64,000 bases of DNA from Intrasporangium_A sp039812505 (GCF_039812505.1 NZ_JBDIAQ010000002.1:15735-79734), one strand, 5' to 3'. Counted from the stretch's first letter, positions 41,827-50,566 are shown. A program made the numbers and translations. The notes: generated by a model from the letters alone, not told the origin.

Positions 41827-43197
41827 TCACCGCTGCAGGTCCGCGAACGCGAGCGGCGCCCGGGTGACGGCATAGGTCGCGAAGTAGAGCCGGTCGACCG
41901 CGCCGTCGTCGGCGCGCACGACCTCCAGCATCTCGCCGCGCTCGCGACCCTCGACCGCCCGGAACCGGTCCGGGCCCTCGGCGGCATACCGCGTCTCGGA
42001 GAGGGCGTCGCTCTCGGTCAGGCGCGACCAGAGCTCGCCGTCACGCACGAAGAAGGTGATCGGGGACCCCTCCGACCACCAGAGCCCGAGCAACGGGTCG
42101 AGGTCGGGGCGCGGACCCTCCGGCCGCCACGGCTCGGGCAGGCTCGGCTCGGTGTCGAGGACGAGGTCGACCAGGTCGGTCGCGAGGGCGAGCGGCTCGG
42201 CCCCGGAGGTGCAGTTGGCGAACACGATCGCGCCCACGCCGTCCTTGCGCCGGACCCGCAGCCCGGTCAGGTAGCCCGGCATCGCCCCGCCGTGCCCGAC
42301 GTAGACGCGGTCGCCCCGGCGCCCCATCCCGAAGCCGAGGCCGTAGCCGCCGGTCCAGCCCTCCGGGTCGGTCAGGATGATCGGCCGGCACATCTCCTCG
42401 ACGGTCTCGGGTCGCACGACCCGCCCGTCGGGTCGCGCGACATAGGCCGCGTAGCGGGCCATGTCGCCCACCGTCGACCACAGCCCACCGAGCGGCGCGG
42501 TCGCGTTGAGGGTGAACACCGGCTCCTCGGTGGCGGTGCCGGCGTACGGGTCGACCTGGTAGCCCAGGGCCCGCTCGGCGGTGGGGGTCAGCCCGGTGTG
42601 CGTCATGCCGAGGGGTTCCAGGACCCGCTCGCGCACGGCGTCCTCCCAGGCCTGCCCGGTCACCAGCTCGACGATCTGCCCGAGCAGCCCGTAGGCGAGG
42701 TTCGAGTAGTGGAACGCGTGATGTGCCGGCAGCACCTGCTCGGCCTGCTCGACCCCGGCGAGGAAGGCCTCTCGCCCGGGTGCCTCGAGGCTCTCCCAGA
42801 TCCGGCCGACCGGCTCGCGCTGCAGGCCGGAGGCGTGCGCGAGCATCTGCCGGATCGGCACCCGGGCGTGGCGCGTGTGGGGCAGGAAGGTGCCCAGCGG
42901 GTCGTCGAGGGTGAGCCGCTCCTCGTCGCGCAGGGACAGCACGGCCAGCGCGGTGAAGGTCTTGGTGACCGACCCGATCAGGAACTGGGTGTCGTCGTCG
43001 GCCGGCTGCGGCGGGACGCCGAGCCGGGCGGAGCCGACGTGGCCGGACCAGGCCAGCTGCCCGTCGCGCACCACTCCGGCGCTGACCCCGGGCGCCCGCC
43101 AAGCGCGCTGCGCGGCGACGAGGCCGGCCTCGAGCCGTCCGGCCAGCCCAGTGGAAAGGGGCTCTGCCGACGTCCGCGTCGACGGGCCGGCGCTCAC
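41827..43197 (-). CDS. Serine hydrolase, class C beta-lactamase/esterase family
   Basis: Enzyme of 456 residues. Catalytic serine lies in FLIGSVTKTFTALAV (SxxK), the tyrosine in HYSNLAYGLLGQ (YSN) and the third motif in VYVGHGGAMPGY (HGG instead of KTG). A C-terminal lipocalin-like domain (LLGLWWSEGSPITFFVRDGEL) follows, as in many bacterial peptidase/esterase relatives of EstB. No signal peptide is seen, so it is probably cytoplasmic, which argues against antibiotic resistance. GTG start overlapping the stop of the upstream 71-residue gene. Confidence 0.9.
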   Translation of the reverse strand: MSAGPSTRTSAEPLSTGLAGRLEAGLVAAQRAWRAPGVSAGVVRDGQLAWSGHVGSARLGVPPQPADDDTQFLIGSVTKTFTALAVLSLRDEERLTLDDPLGTFLPHTRHARVPIRQMLAHASGLQREPVGRIWESLEAPGREAFLAGVEQAEQVLPAHHAFHYSNLAYGLLGQIVELVTGQAWEDAVRERVLEPLGMTHTGLTPTAERALGYQVDPYAGTATEEPVFTLNATAPLGGLWSTVGDMARYAAYVARPDGRVVRPETVEEMCRPIILTDPEGWTGGYGLGFGMGRRGDRVYVGHGGAMPGYLTGLRVRRKDGVGAIVFANCTSGAEPLALATDLVDLVLDTEPSLPEPWRPEGPRPDLDPLLGLWWSEGSPITFFVRDGELWSRLTESDALSETRYAAEGPDRFRAVEGRERGEMLEVVRADDGAVDRLYFATYAVTRAPLAFADLQR

Positions 43198-43409
43198 CGG
43201 GACGCCCGCAGGCTCATCGGGCCGTAGACGACCGCGTCACCCCGGTGCAGCGTCACGGTCTCGACGCCGCTGCCCGAGAGGTCCCGCCACGTCTCTCCGA
43301 GCCAGCTCTCGGCATCGCTCTGGGTCGGGAAGGGCGTCTCGGGCAGCGCGTCCACGATCACGCGGTTGCCTTCCGCGTCATGACAGGTCCAGGTCCAGTC
43401 CGCGTCCAT
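43194..43409 (-). CDS. Small hypothetical protein (71 residues)
   Basis: Short acidic protein: WTWTCHDAEGNRVIVD, then FPTQSDAESWLGETWRDL, then a VETVTLHRGDAVVYGPMSL end. It has the look of a small alpha/beta protein widespread in actinobacteria, but I know no function. The ATG was chosen because the downstream sequence matches this conserved pattern and upstream in-frame codons do not. Its stop overlaps the serine hydrolase start, so the two form an operon. The 378 bp upstream, to the SCO2322-type gene, contain the B12 riboswitch of the other strand. Confidence 0.65.
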   Translation of the reverse strand: MDADWTWTCHDAEGNRVIVDALPETPFPTQSDAESWLGETWRDLSGSGVETVTLHRGDAVVYGPMSLRASR

Positions 43410-43569
43410 CGGTCGTCGGGGCGCAGGGGCCCGCAGGCCCGGCACCCCTCCTCCTCTCGATCCGTACGTACGGCGCACGTGCGCGGCCGGCCGCTACGGA
43501 CGCGGCTTGCCGGACGTACCGTTGGCGCCACCCTACGACCACGGCCTGTTTGACTGGCGGGCCGCGGGC

Positions 43570-43698
43570 GTGCGACGGTTCGTGGTACCTGGATGGGGCA
43601 GGGGCAAGCCGGTGCGACTCCGGCACTGACCCGCAACCGTGATCTCGAGCGTGCGCCCGGCGAACCCTCGACCAGTCGGAAAACCCGCGCCGTCCGGA
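43570..43698 (+). ncRNA. Cobalamin riboswitch
   Basis: The core GGTGCGACTCCGGCACTGAC (43611-43630) followed by CCGCAACCGTGAT matches the conserved cobalamin aptamer (GGTGxxAxTCC, CCCGCxACxGT). The 3' B12 box AGTCGGAAAACCCGC lies at 43674-43688. Exact ends are approximate. It precedes the SCO2322-type/ECF/cobU/cobS operon and would switch it off when adenosylcobalamin is plentiful. Confidence 0.9.
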
Positions 43699-43761
43699 CC
43701 GACCACCATCCGTCTGTCGTGGAATGCGGACCGGAGCTGCAGAGGCGGGACGCCCTTCCTC

Positions 43762-43786
43762 GGTCTCCGACCGTGAGGAGGAGACC
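43762..43786 (+). promoter_or_regulatory. Shine-Dalgarno hairpin: likely riboswitch expression platform
   Basis: GGTCTCC (43762-43768) can pair with GGAGACC (43780-43786), masking the 3' half of the GAGGAGG ribosome binding site (43775-43781) just before ATG 43788. This suggests translational rather than transcriptional control by the riboswitch. Confidence 0.6.
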
Positions 43787-43787
43787 C

Positions 43788-44522
43788 ATGCCCATCGCCC
43801 ATCGTCGCCTGCTGCGAGCCGTGCTCGTCATGCTGCTCGCCGCCGGCGCCGGCCTGCTGTCGATCGCCCCCGCCCAGGCCGCGGCCTACCGGTTCTGGGG
43901 CTTCTACCAGCTCACCGACGGGGCCTGGGCGTTCGCCCAGAAGGGCCCCGACCAGGCCGTCCCGAAGGAGGGCGCGGTCGAGGGCTGGCGCTTCGCCGTG
44001 AGCGACACGAACGGGGCCCGCTACCCCCGGGCGGTCCTGACCTTCGAGCAGCTCTGCGGGCAGACGGCCGCCGAGAGCGGCAAGAAGCGCGTCGGCCTGG
44101 TGGTCGACTACGGCCGCCCGGCCGACGCCGAGGACGGGGCCACGCCGCCGGCCCCCGCCGGGTCGTGCGCGGTCGTGGGCACCGACGCGAGCAGTCTCGA
44201 CGTGCTGCGCACGGTCGGGGAGCTGCGGGTCGAGAAGGGCCTGGTCTGCGGGGTCGACGGCTACCCCGCGACCGGCTGTGGGGGCGAGGTCGGCACCGTC
44301 AGCGCGGCGGCCAAGGCGGCCGACACGCCGGTGACCATCGCGGTCCCGACCGCCGCTCCCACGTCCGCCGCGCCGGCCGCGTCCGCGGACCCGGCCACGG
44401 CGGCGGACCAGCCTGCCTCGGTCGGGACGTGGGCGGCATACGCCGTCGTGGCGCTGCTGGTGGCCGCGCTCCTCGTCTACCTGGTGCGGCGCTCCCGGGC
44501 GGGCGCCGCGCGCCGGCGCTGA
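43788..44522 (+). CDS. Exported, membrane-anchored SCO2322-family protein
   Basis: Protein of 244 residues. A signal peptide (VLVMLLAAGAGLLSIAPAQA) is followed by an extracytoplasmic domain starting YRFWGFYQLTDGAWAFAQKGP and containing four cysteines (LCGQ, SCAVV, LVCGV, TGCGG). An alanine/proline linker and a C-terminal helix (AAYAVVALLVAALLVYLV) with an arginine tail anchor it, so it faces outward. The family is named after a Streptomyces gene next to an ECF transporter; no function is established. First gene under the B12 riboswitch, four bases before EcfT. A role in capturing cobamide is possible but unproven. Confidence 0.82.
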   Translation: MPIAHRRLLRAVLVMLLAAGAGLLSIAPAQAAAYRFWGFYQLTDGAWAFAQKGPDQAVPKEGAVEGWRFAVSDTNGARYPRAVLTFEQLCGQTAAESGKKRVGLVVDYGRPADAEDGATPPAPAGSCAVVGTDASSLDVLRTVGELRVEKGLVCGVDGYPATGCGGEVGTVSAAAKAADTPVTIAVPTAAPTSAAPAASADPATAADQPASVGTWAAYAVVALLVAALLVYLVRRSRAGAARRR

Positions 44523-44526
44523 GCCG

Positions 44527-45606
44527 ATGCCGAGGCGGGAGCGGCTCCTGCACCCCACGGCCTGGTGGCTGTGGGGGCTCGGCCTGGCGACGGCCGCCTC
44601 GCGCACCACGAACCCGGCGCTGCTGCTGCTCGTGATCGGGGTGTGCGTCCTGGTCGTCACGCAGCGCGGGGACCCCGCGGCGCCGAACCCCATGCGGGCC
44701 TTCCTCGTGATCGGCGCGGTCATCGTCGTGCTGCGCGTGCTGGTGACGATCGTGCTGGGCAACGGCGTCTACGGCGACACCGTCCTGTTCACCCTCCCGC
44801 AGGTGCCGCTGCCGGACTGGGCAGCCGGGGTACGGCTCGGTGGCCCGGTCGCGCTCGAGCCGCTCCTCTTCGCGATCTACGACTCGTTGCGACTGGCCGC
44901 GATCCTGGCCTGCGTCGGCGCCGCGAACGCCCTGGCCAGCCCCCGCCGGCTGTTGCGCCACCTGCCGGCGACGCTGTACGACGTCGGCACGGCCGTCGTC
45001 GTCGGCCTGACCTTCGCACCGCGGCTGCTCACCGACGCGCGGGCGGTGCGCAGCGCCCGGACGCTGCGCGGGCACGGCGGGCACGGCGTGCGTGAGGTGG
45101 CCCGACTGGCCGTGCCGGTCCTGGAGACGGCCTTCGAACGCTCGCTCGGGCTGGCCGCCTCGATGGAGTCGCGGGGGTACGGGCGCGCCGTGCGTTCGTC
45201 ACCGGCCTCCCGGCGCCTCGCCACGGGGCTGGCCCTGGCCGGCCTGGTCGGCGTGCTGGCCGGGCTGTACGGCCTGCTCGACGCGTCGGTCGGCGGCCCG
45301 CTCGGCCTGCCACTGCTGCTGTTCGGCGCCCTGCTGGCCGGGGTGAGCCTGGTGGTCGGTGCGTCCAGAGAGGAGCGGACCGGCCACCGGCGCGACCCGT
45401 GGCAGTGGCCTGAGACCGCGACGGTGGGCGCCGGCGCCGTCCCCGCCGCGGCCCTGGTCGTCGGCAGTGTGCAGGGGTGGGAGGGGATCGTCGCGCCGTC
45501 GTCGGCGACCCTGCCGCCGCTGCCGCTCGCGGCGGTCCTCGCCCTCGTCGTCGCCGCGTCCCCGGGCTTCTTCACCCCCCGGCCCCGACCCCAGGTGGAC
45601 GCATGA
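44527..45606 (+). CDS. ecfT: ECF transporter T component (EcfT/CbiQ family)
   Basis: Transmembrane coupling subunit of 359 residues, longer than usual because of extra C-terminal helices (PLPLAAVLALVVAAS). The two signature Ala-Arg-Gly coupling motifs are seen as ARTLRGHGG and SMESRGYGR, which dock onto the ATPases. It links the substrate-binding EcfS to ATP hydrolysis. The start ATG follows the SCO2322-type stop by four bases and its stop overlaps the next ATG (ATGA). CbiQ naming suggests cobalt, but no CbiM/CbiN partner is present here. Confidence 0.9.
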   Translation: MPRRERLLHPTAWWLWGLGLATAASRTTNPALLLLVIGVCVLVVTQRGDPAAPNPMRAFLVIGAVIVVLRVLVTIVLGNGVYGDTVLFTLPQVPLPDWAAGVRLGGPVALEPLLFAIYDSLRLAAILACVGAANALASPRRLLRHLPATLYDVGTAVVVGLTFAPRLLTDARAVRSARTLRGHGGHGVREVARLAVPVLETAFERSLGLAASMESRGYGRAVRSSPASRRLATGLALAGLVGVLAGLYGLLDASVGGPLGLPLLLFGALLAGVSLVVGASREERTGHRRDPWQWPETATVGAGAVPAAALVVGSVQGWEGIVAPSSATLPPLPLAAVLALVVAASPGFFTPRPRPQVDA

Positions 45607-47216
45607 TCCGCTTCGCCGGGGTCACGGTCCGCTACCCGGAGTCGTCCACCGACGCCCTCGACGACGTGTCCCTCCAGGTCCCGGAGGGCGAGCTCGTCCT
45701 CGTCGTCGGCCCCACCGGCAGCGGCAAGTCAACCCTGCTGCGGTGCGTCAACGGGCTCGTCCCCCATTTCACCGGAGGGCTGCTGTCCGGCTCGGTCGTC
45801 GTCGACGGGCTCGACACCCGTGAGCACCGGCCGCGCGACCTCGCCACCGTCGTCGGGCTGGTCGAGCAGAACCCCGCCTCGACCTTCGTCACCGACGTCG
45901 TCGAGGACGAGGTCGTCTACGGGATGGAAACGATGGGCCTGCCCCCGGCCACCATCCGGCGACGGGTCGAGGAGACCCTCGACCTGTTCGGACTGACCCC
46001 GCTCCGGGCTCGTGCGCTCGAGAACCTCTCCGGCGGCCAGCAGCAGCGCGTGGCCATCGCGGCCGTCTTCGCCGCGGGCCCGCGCATCCTCGTGCTCGAC
46101 GAGCCGACCTCGGCGCTCGACCCGGTCGCCGCCGAGGAGGTGCTCGCGTCCCTGGACCGGATCGTGCACGACCTGGGCACGACCGTCGTGCTCGCGGAGC
46201 ACCGTCTCGAGCGGGTCATCCACCACGCCGACCGGGTGGTCCTGCTCGACCGGGGACGTACCAGCCCGCTGCTGGACCCTGCGGAGGCGATGCGGACCTC
46301 GCCGATCCATCCGCCCGTCGTGGCGCTCGCCCGGCTCGCCCGGTGGGACCCGCCGCCACTGTCGATCCGGGACGCTCGTCGCCGGGTGGGCGAGCTGCGC
46401 GGCCGCCTCGCCGGCATCGAGCCACCCGCACCACGCGCGACCAGCCCGGACCCGGCCGTGACGCTCTCGGGGGCACGGGTCGTGCGAGGCGGTCGGGTCG
46501 TCCTCGACGGTGTCGACCTGGTCGTCGGGCAGGGCTCGGTCACCGCCCTGATGGGACGCAACGGCGCGGGCAAGTCCACCCTCCTGGGTGCGCTGAGCGC
46601 CCAGCTGCCCGTCGCGGGCGGGCGGATCCGGCTGGGGGGCGGACAGGTCGACCCGCACACCCTGAAGCCTCGCGACCGCGTCCACGTCGTCGGGCTCGTC
46701 CCCCAGCAGCCGGAGCTGCTGCTCTACACGGACCATGTGGCCGACGAGTGCACGAGCGCCGACCGCGACTTCGGGGTGCCACCCGGCACCACCGCCGACC
46801 TGCTCGAGTCGATCGCCGGGGCGATGGACCCGACCCGTCATCCTCGCGACCTGTCCGAAGGCCAGCGCCTCGAGCTCGCCCTGGCGGTCATCCTCGCCGG
46901 CGCGCCCGAGGTGCTCCTGCTCGACGAGCCCACCCGGGGCCTCGACTACGGCGCCAAGCACCGGCTGGCAGCCGTGCTGGGGCGGTTGGCCGAGGCGGGC
47001 ACCACGGTCGTGCTCGCCACCCACGACGTCGAGATGGTCGCCGAGACCGCGGACCGGGTCGTGATCCTCGCCGACGGCGAGGTCGTCACCGACGGTCCGG
47101 TGCGCCAGGTCCTGGCCGCCTCCCCGGCCTTCGCCCCGCAGGTGACCAAGGTGCTGCACCCGCAGACCTGGCTCACCGTCGACGACGTCGCCGCCGCGCT
47201 CGGCCGGTCGGCATGA
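45603..47216 (+). CDS. ecfA: Fused double ECF ATPase (EcfA-EcfA')
   Basis: ABC ATPase of 537 residues made of two nucleotide-binding domains in one chain. Domain 1 has Walker A GPTGSGKST, Q-loop EQNPAS, signature LSGGQQQR and Walker B ILVLDEPTSALD. Domain 2 has Walker A GRNGAGKST, Q-loop VPQQPE, signature LSEGQRLE and Walker B VLLLDEPTRGLD. Such fusions replace the EcfA1/EcfA2 pair of ECF transporters. Overlaps both neighbours by ATGA junctions, so T, A and S components are made in step. Confidence 0.92.
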   Translation: MIRFAGVTVRYPESSTDALDDVSLQVPEGELVLVVGPTGSGKSTLLRCVNGLVPHFTGGLLSGSVVVDGLDTREHRPRDLATVVGLVEQNPASTFVTDVVEDEVVYGMETMGLPPATIRRRVEETLDLFGLTPLRARALENLSGGQQQRVAIAAVFAAGPRILVLDEPTSALDPVAAEEVLASLDRIVHDLGTTVVLAEHRLERVIHHADRVVLLDRGRTSPLLDPAEAMRTSPIHPPVVALARLARWDPPPLSIRDARRRVGELRGRLAGIEPPAPRATSPDPAVTLSGARVVRGGRVVLDGVDLVVGQGSVTALMGRNGAGKSTLLGALSAQLPVAGGRIRLGGGQVDPHTLKPRDRVHVVGLVPQQPELLLYTDHVADECTSADRDFGVPPGTTADLLESIAGAMDPTRHPRDLSEGQRLELALAVILAGAPEVLLLDEPTRGLDYGAKHRLAAVLGRLAEAGTTVVLATHDVEMVAETADRVVILADGEVVTDGPVRQVLAASPAFAPQVTKVLHPQTWLTVDDVAAALGRSA

Positions 47217-48088
47217 GACCGGTCCCGGCGACCGCGCCGGGCCCCGCACGCACGGGCAGCCGGACGGTGATCGCACTGCGGTGGCCCAGCGTCGCGACGA
47301 TCACGCTGGCCGGCGTGGTGGGGCTGGCCGGGTTCACCTGGCCGTTCCTGGCCCCGGCCGCGTTCGTGCGCGCCCACGGCAACGACACCCCGTGGCTGTT
47401 CGCGGCCCTGCTCGGCCTGCTCTGCCTCGTCTGCCTCGCCGAGGTGAGCTCCGGGCGGCTGGATCCGAAGACCATCGCCGTCCTGGGTGTCGCAGCCGCA
47501 GCGGGCGGGGGGATGCGGGTGCTCAGCGCGGGCACCGCCGGCCTGGAGCCGCTCTTCTTCGTGGTCATCGTCGCCGGCCGGGTCCTCGGGCCCGGGGTGG
47601 GCTTCGTCTCCGGGGCCCTCGCCCTGCTCACCGGGGCCCTGCTGACCGGTGGGGTCGGGCCGTGGCTGCCCTACCAGATGCTGTGCGCCGGCGGGGTCGG
47701 GCTGGGTGCCGCGCTGCTGCCGGTCCGCCCGGGCACACGCCCCGAGCGGTGGCTGCTGGCCGGTTATGCGCTGCTGACCGGCCTGCTGTACGGGCTGGTC
47801 ATGAACCTCTGGTTCTGGCCCTTCCTCGGTGCCGGCGTGCCGAGCGCGATGGGCTTCGACCCCGGCGCGCCGCTGGTCGAGAACCTGCAGCACTACGCGG
47901 TCTTCTACCTGGCCACCTCCCTCGGCTGGGACCTGCCGCGCGGCGTCCTGAACGCCGTGCTCGTGGTCGTCGCCGGTCCCGCCCTGCTGCGGGTCTTCCG
48001 CCGCGCCGCGCGGCGCGCCGGCTTCGGCGTGCCGGCCCGGTTCATCCCGGCGGCACCCGACCGCTCGCCCGGTCAGGATCTCCCGTGA
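47213..48088 (+). CDS. ecfS: ECF transporter S component (probably cobamide)
   Basis: Membrane protein of 291 residues with about six to seven helices and the S-component layout, including GVGFVSGALALLTGALLTGGVGPWLPYQM and a VMNLWFWPFLGAG region. It binds the substrate. It lacks the CbiM N-terminal Met-His-Ile metal site, so cobalt import is unlikely; riboswitch control and adjacent cobU/cobS favour cobalamin or cobinamide (inference). ATG overlaps the ATPase stop, and its own stop overlaps the cobU GTG. Confidence 0.82.
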   Translation: MRPVPATAPGPARTGSRTVIALRWPSVATITLAGVVGLAGFTWPFLAPAAFVRAHGNDTPWLFAALLGLLCLVCLAEVSSGRLDPKTIAVLGVAAAAGGGMRVLSAGTAGLEPLFFVVIVAGRVLGPGVGFVSGALALLTGALLTGGVGPWLPYQMLCAGGVGLGAALLPVRPGTRPERWLLAGYALLTGLLYGLVMNLWFWPFLGAGVPSAMGFDPGAPLVENLQHYAVFYLATSLGWDLPRGVLNAVLVVVAGPALLRVFRRAARRAGFGVPARFIPAAPDRSPGQDLP

Positions 48089-48657
48089 CGGTCACCCTGG
48101 TCACCGGCCCGGTCCGCAGCGGCAAGAGCCGCCACGCCGAGGACCTGCTCGCCGCCCACCGGCAGGTCACCTACCTGGCCACGGGCCCGTCGCCCACCGG
48201 GGACCCCGACTGGGCGGCCCGGGTCGAGCAGCACCGACGCCGCCGTCCGCCGGGCTGGGCCACGGTCGAGTCGCTCGACGTCGCGACGGCGGTCCGGCGG
48301 GCGCGCCTGCCCCTGCTGGTGGACTGCCTCGGCACGTGGCTCACCGGTCTGGTCGACGCGTGCGGCTGGGAGGACCTGTCGGCCGCGAGGCGGACGGTCA
48401 CGAGGGCCGGGACGGAGCTGCTGACCGCGCTGGAGCACGCCACGGTGCCCGTCGTCCTCGTGACGAACGAGGTGGGCTGGGGGGTGGTCCCACCGTCCGC
48501 CTCGGGGCGGTTCTTCCAGGACGAGCTGGGCCGCCTCAACGCGGCGGTGAGTGCTCGGGCCCGGGTGGTGCACCTGGTGGTGGCCGGCCGGGTGATCGAC
48601 CTCAGCAGTGCACCGCTCGTCCCGGACCGGCCGGTGCGCAGGACGCTCCGTGCCTGA
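48085..48657 (+). CDS. cobU: Adenosylcobinamide kinase/guanylyltransferase
   Basis: Enzyme of 190 residues that phosphorylates adenosylcobinamide and adds GMP in the nucleotide-loop pathway. P-loop is TGPVRSGKSRHAE, the guanylylated-site region WAARVEQHRRRRPPGW, then DCLGTWLT and VTNEVGWGVVPPSASGRFF. GTG start overlaps the EcfS stop (GTGA). Together with cobS it lets the cell complete imported cobinamide or de novo intermediates; cobT is not in the window. Confidence 0.93.
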   Translation: MTVTLVTGPVRSGKSRHAEDLLAAHRQVTYLATGPSPTGDPDWAARVEQHRRRRPPGWATVESLDVATAVRRARLPLLVDCLGTWLTGLVDACGWEDLSAARRTVTRAGTELLTALEHATVPVVLVTNEVGWGVVPPSASGRFFQDELGRLNAAVSARARVVHLVVAGRVIDLSSAPLVPDRPVRRTLRA

Positions 48658-49417
48658 CGCGTGGCGCCTCGCGGTCGGTACCTTCCTCGCCCTGCCGGTG
48701 GCCCCGCCCGGCCGGGTCGACCGGACCGTAGCCGGTCGGGCGATGCTCCTCGCTCCAGCCACCACGGCGCCGGCTCTCGTGTGGTGGGCCGGGCTGGCCG
48801 TCCTGACCGGCCGGGACTGGCTTCCGCTGGTCGTCGCGGCGGCGCTCGCCGCGGCCGGCCCGGTCCTGCTGTCCCGGGCCATGCACCTCGACGGTCTGGC
48901 CGACACCGCCGACGGCCTGTCGGCCGGCTACGACCCGCAGCGGTCCCTGACGGTGATGCGGCGCGGCGACATCGGCCCCTCGGGCGTCACCGCGATCGTC
49001 CTCGTGCTCCTACTGGACGTCACCTGTCTCGCCACGCTGCTGTCGACCCGGCAGGGAGCCCTCCTCGCCGGGACCGCGCTCGTGGCCAGCCGGCTCGCCC
49101 CTGCGGTCGCGTGCTGCCGCTGGCCGGCCGCCCGACCGGAGGGCCTGGGGCACGCCGTGGCCGGTTCGGTGCCGCTGTCCTCCCTCGTCGGGGCGGTCGC
49201 GGCCCTGCTCTGCGTCGGCGCGGTCGCCGCGTGGCTGACCCACCTGGCCTGGTATGCCGCCGTCCTCGGAGCGCTCGTCGCGATCCTTGGCGCGTGGTCG
49301 GTCACCCACCGGGCGGTGCGCCGTCTGGGCGGGGTGACGGGCGACGTCATCGGCGCGGCGGTCGAGGTCTCCCTGGCGCTGGGTCTGGTCGCCGCCGCGG
49401 TGCTGGTCCGCTTCTGA
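48650..49417 (+). CDS. cobS: Adenosylcobinamide-GDP ribazoletransferase (cobalamin synthase)
   Basis: Integral membrane enzyme of 255 residues, last step of cobalamin synthesis. The acidic signature RAMHLDGLADTADGLSAG lies near residue 77 and MRRGDIGPSG near 103; the rest is a string of hydrophobic helices. It joins adenosyl-GDP-cobinamide to alpha-ribazole. The GTG start overlaps the cobU end by eight bases. Corresponds to Rv2208. Last gene of the riboswitch operon, converging on gcvT. Confidence 0.93.
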   Translation: MPDAWRLAVGTFLALPVAPPGRVDRTVAGRAMLLAPATTAPALVWWAGLAVLTGRDWLPLVVAAALAAAGPVLLSRAMHLDGLADTADGLSAGYDPQRSLTVMRRGDIGPSGVTAIVLVLLLDVTCLATLLSTRQGALLAGTALVASRLAPAVACCRWPAARPEGLGHAVAGSVPLSSLVGAVAALLCVGAVAAWLTHLAWYAAVLGALVAILGAWSVTHRAVRRLGGVTGDVIGAAVEVSLALGLVAAAVLVRF

Positions 49418-49459
49418 CGTGGGCCCGACGGTCAGGTGGGCCTCGGCTCGATCACCGGG

Positions 49460-50560
49460 TCAGGACGGCTTGACCTGGATGAACGGCGGCTTGACGACGG
49501 TCGCCTCGACCGCCCGGCCCCGCACGTCGATGCTCACGGCGTCACCCACCGCGACGTCGGGTGCGAGCAGGGCCAGGCCGATGCCCTGCTTCAGGGTCGG
49601 TGAGAAGGTCCCCGACGTCACCTCGCCTACGGACGCACCCTGCTTCGACACCGCACAGTGCGGCCTGGGGATCCCGCGGCCGGTCACGAGCAGCCCGTGC
49701 GACACCCGCGTAGCGTGACCCCGCTCGGCCACGAGGGCGTCCCGGCCCCAGAAGGACTCCTTCTTCCACCCGACCGCCCAGCCGACCCGGGCCTGCACAG
49801 GGGTGATCTCCGGGGAGAGGTCCTGGCCGTGCAGCGCGTACCCCATCTCGGTCCGCAGGGTGTCGCGGGAGCCCAGCCCGCAGGGCAGCCCGCCCATCGG
49901 TGTCATCGCCCGCACCAGCGCGTCCCACACCTCGGTCGCACCAGCCCACGGGCCGACCAGCTCGTAGCCGCGCTCCCCCGTATAGCCGGTGCGGCAGACC
50001 GTGAGCCGCTGCCCGTGCCAGTCCGTATCCACGAAGGACATGTAGGCGTGCCCGGTGGGCAGCCCGAGGGCCTGCAGCAGCTCGTCGCTGCGCGGGCCCT
50101 GCACCGCGATGATCGCGAACTCCTCGTGGCGGTCGGTCACGCCGATGCCGTCCGGGGCCGCCGCGGTGAGCAGCCCGACGACGTGTGCCGTGTTGGCGGC
50201 GTTGGGGATCAGGAAGACGTCCTCGTCGGAGCGCAGGTAGGCGATCAGGTCGTCGACCGTGCCACCCGTCTCGGTGCAGCAGAGCGTGTACTGCGCGGAA
50301 CCGGGCTGGATCCGGCGCAGGTCGTTGGTGAAGCAGCTGTTGACGAAGTCGGCCGCGCCCGGTCCGGCCACCGTCGCCTTGCCCAGGTGGCTGACGTCGA
50401 AGATGCCGACCCGCTCACGGACCGCCGTGTGCTCCGCGACCACCCCCCCACCCGGGTACTCGATCGGCATGTCCCAGCCGCCGAAGTCTGCCATCTTGGC
50501 GCCGAGGGCGACGTGGCGCTCGTGCAGGGGCGAGGTGCGCCCCGAAGTCGGGTTCGTCAT
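49460..50560 (-). CDS. gcvT: Glycine cleavage system aminomethyltransferase (T protein)
   Basis: Folate enzyme of 366 residues. The N-terminus (SPLHERHVALGAKMADFGGWDMP), the catalytic-aspartate and folate region (VGIFDVSHLGKATVAGPGA), CRTGYTGERGYEL and GLGSRDTLRTEMGY match GcvT. It releases ammonia and methylene-THF from the lipoyl arm of GcvH. It corresponds to Rv2211c. The ATG has TAGGTT six bases upstream (leaderless). It stands divergent from pepA; lipoate genes lie 8-12 kb downstream. Confidence 0.95.
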   Translation of the reverse strand: MTNPTSGRTSPLHERHVALGAKMADFGGWDMPIEYPGGGVVAEHTAVRERVGIFDVSHLGKATVAGPGAADFVNSCFTNDLRRIQPGSAQYTLCCTETGGTVDDLIAYLRSDEDVFLIPNAANTAHVVGLLTAAAPDGIGVTDRHEEFAIIAVQGPRSDELLQALGLPTGHAYMSFVDTDWHGQRLTVCRTGYTGERGYELVGPWAGATEVWDALVRAMTPMGGLPCGLGSRDTLRTEMGYALHGQDLSPEITPVQARVGWAVGWKKESFWGRDALVAERGHATRVSHGLLVTGRGIPRPHCAVSKQGASVGEVTSGTFSPTLKQGIGLALLAPDVAVGDAVSIDVRGRAVEATVVKPPFIQVKPS

Positions 50561-50566
50561 GGTGCC

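Noticed and set aside
41827..43197. Antibiotic-resistance beta-lactamase
   Set aside because: It has SxxK and YSN but HGG in place of KTG, no signal peptide and a lipocalin-like tail; esterase or peptidase is more likely.
44527..48088. Cobalt transporter (CbiMNQO)
   Set aside because: No CbiM or CbiN is present and the S component lacks the Met-His metal site; corrinoid uptake fits better.
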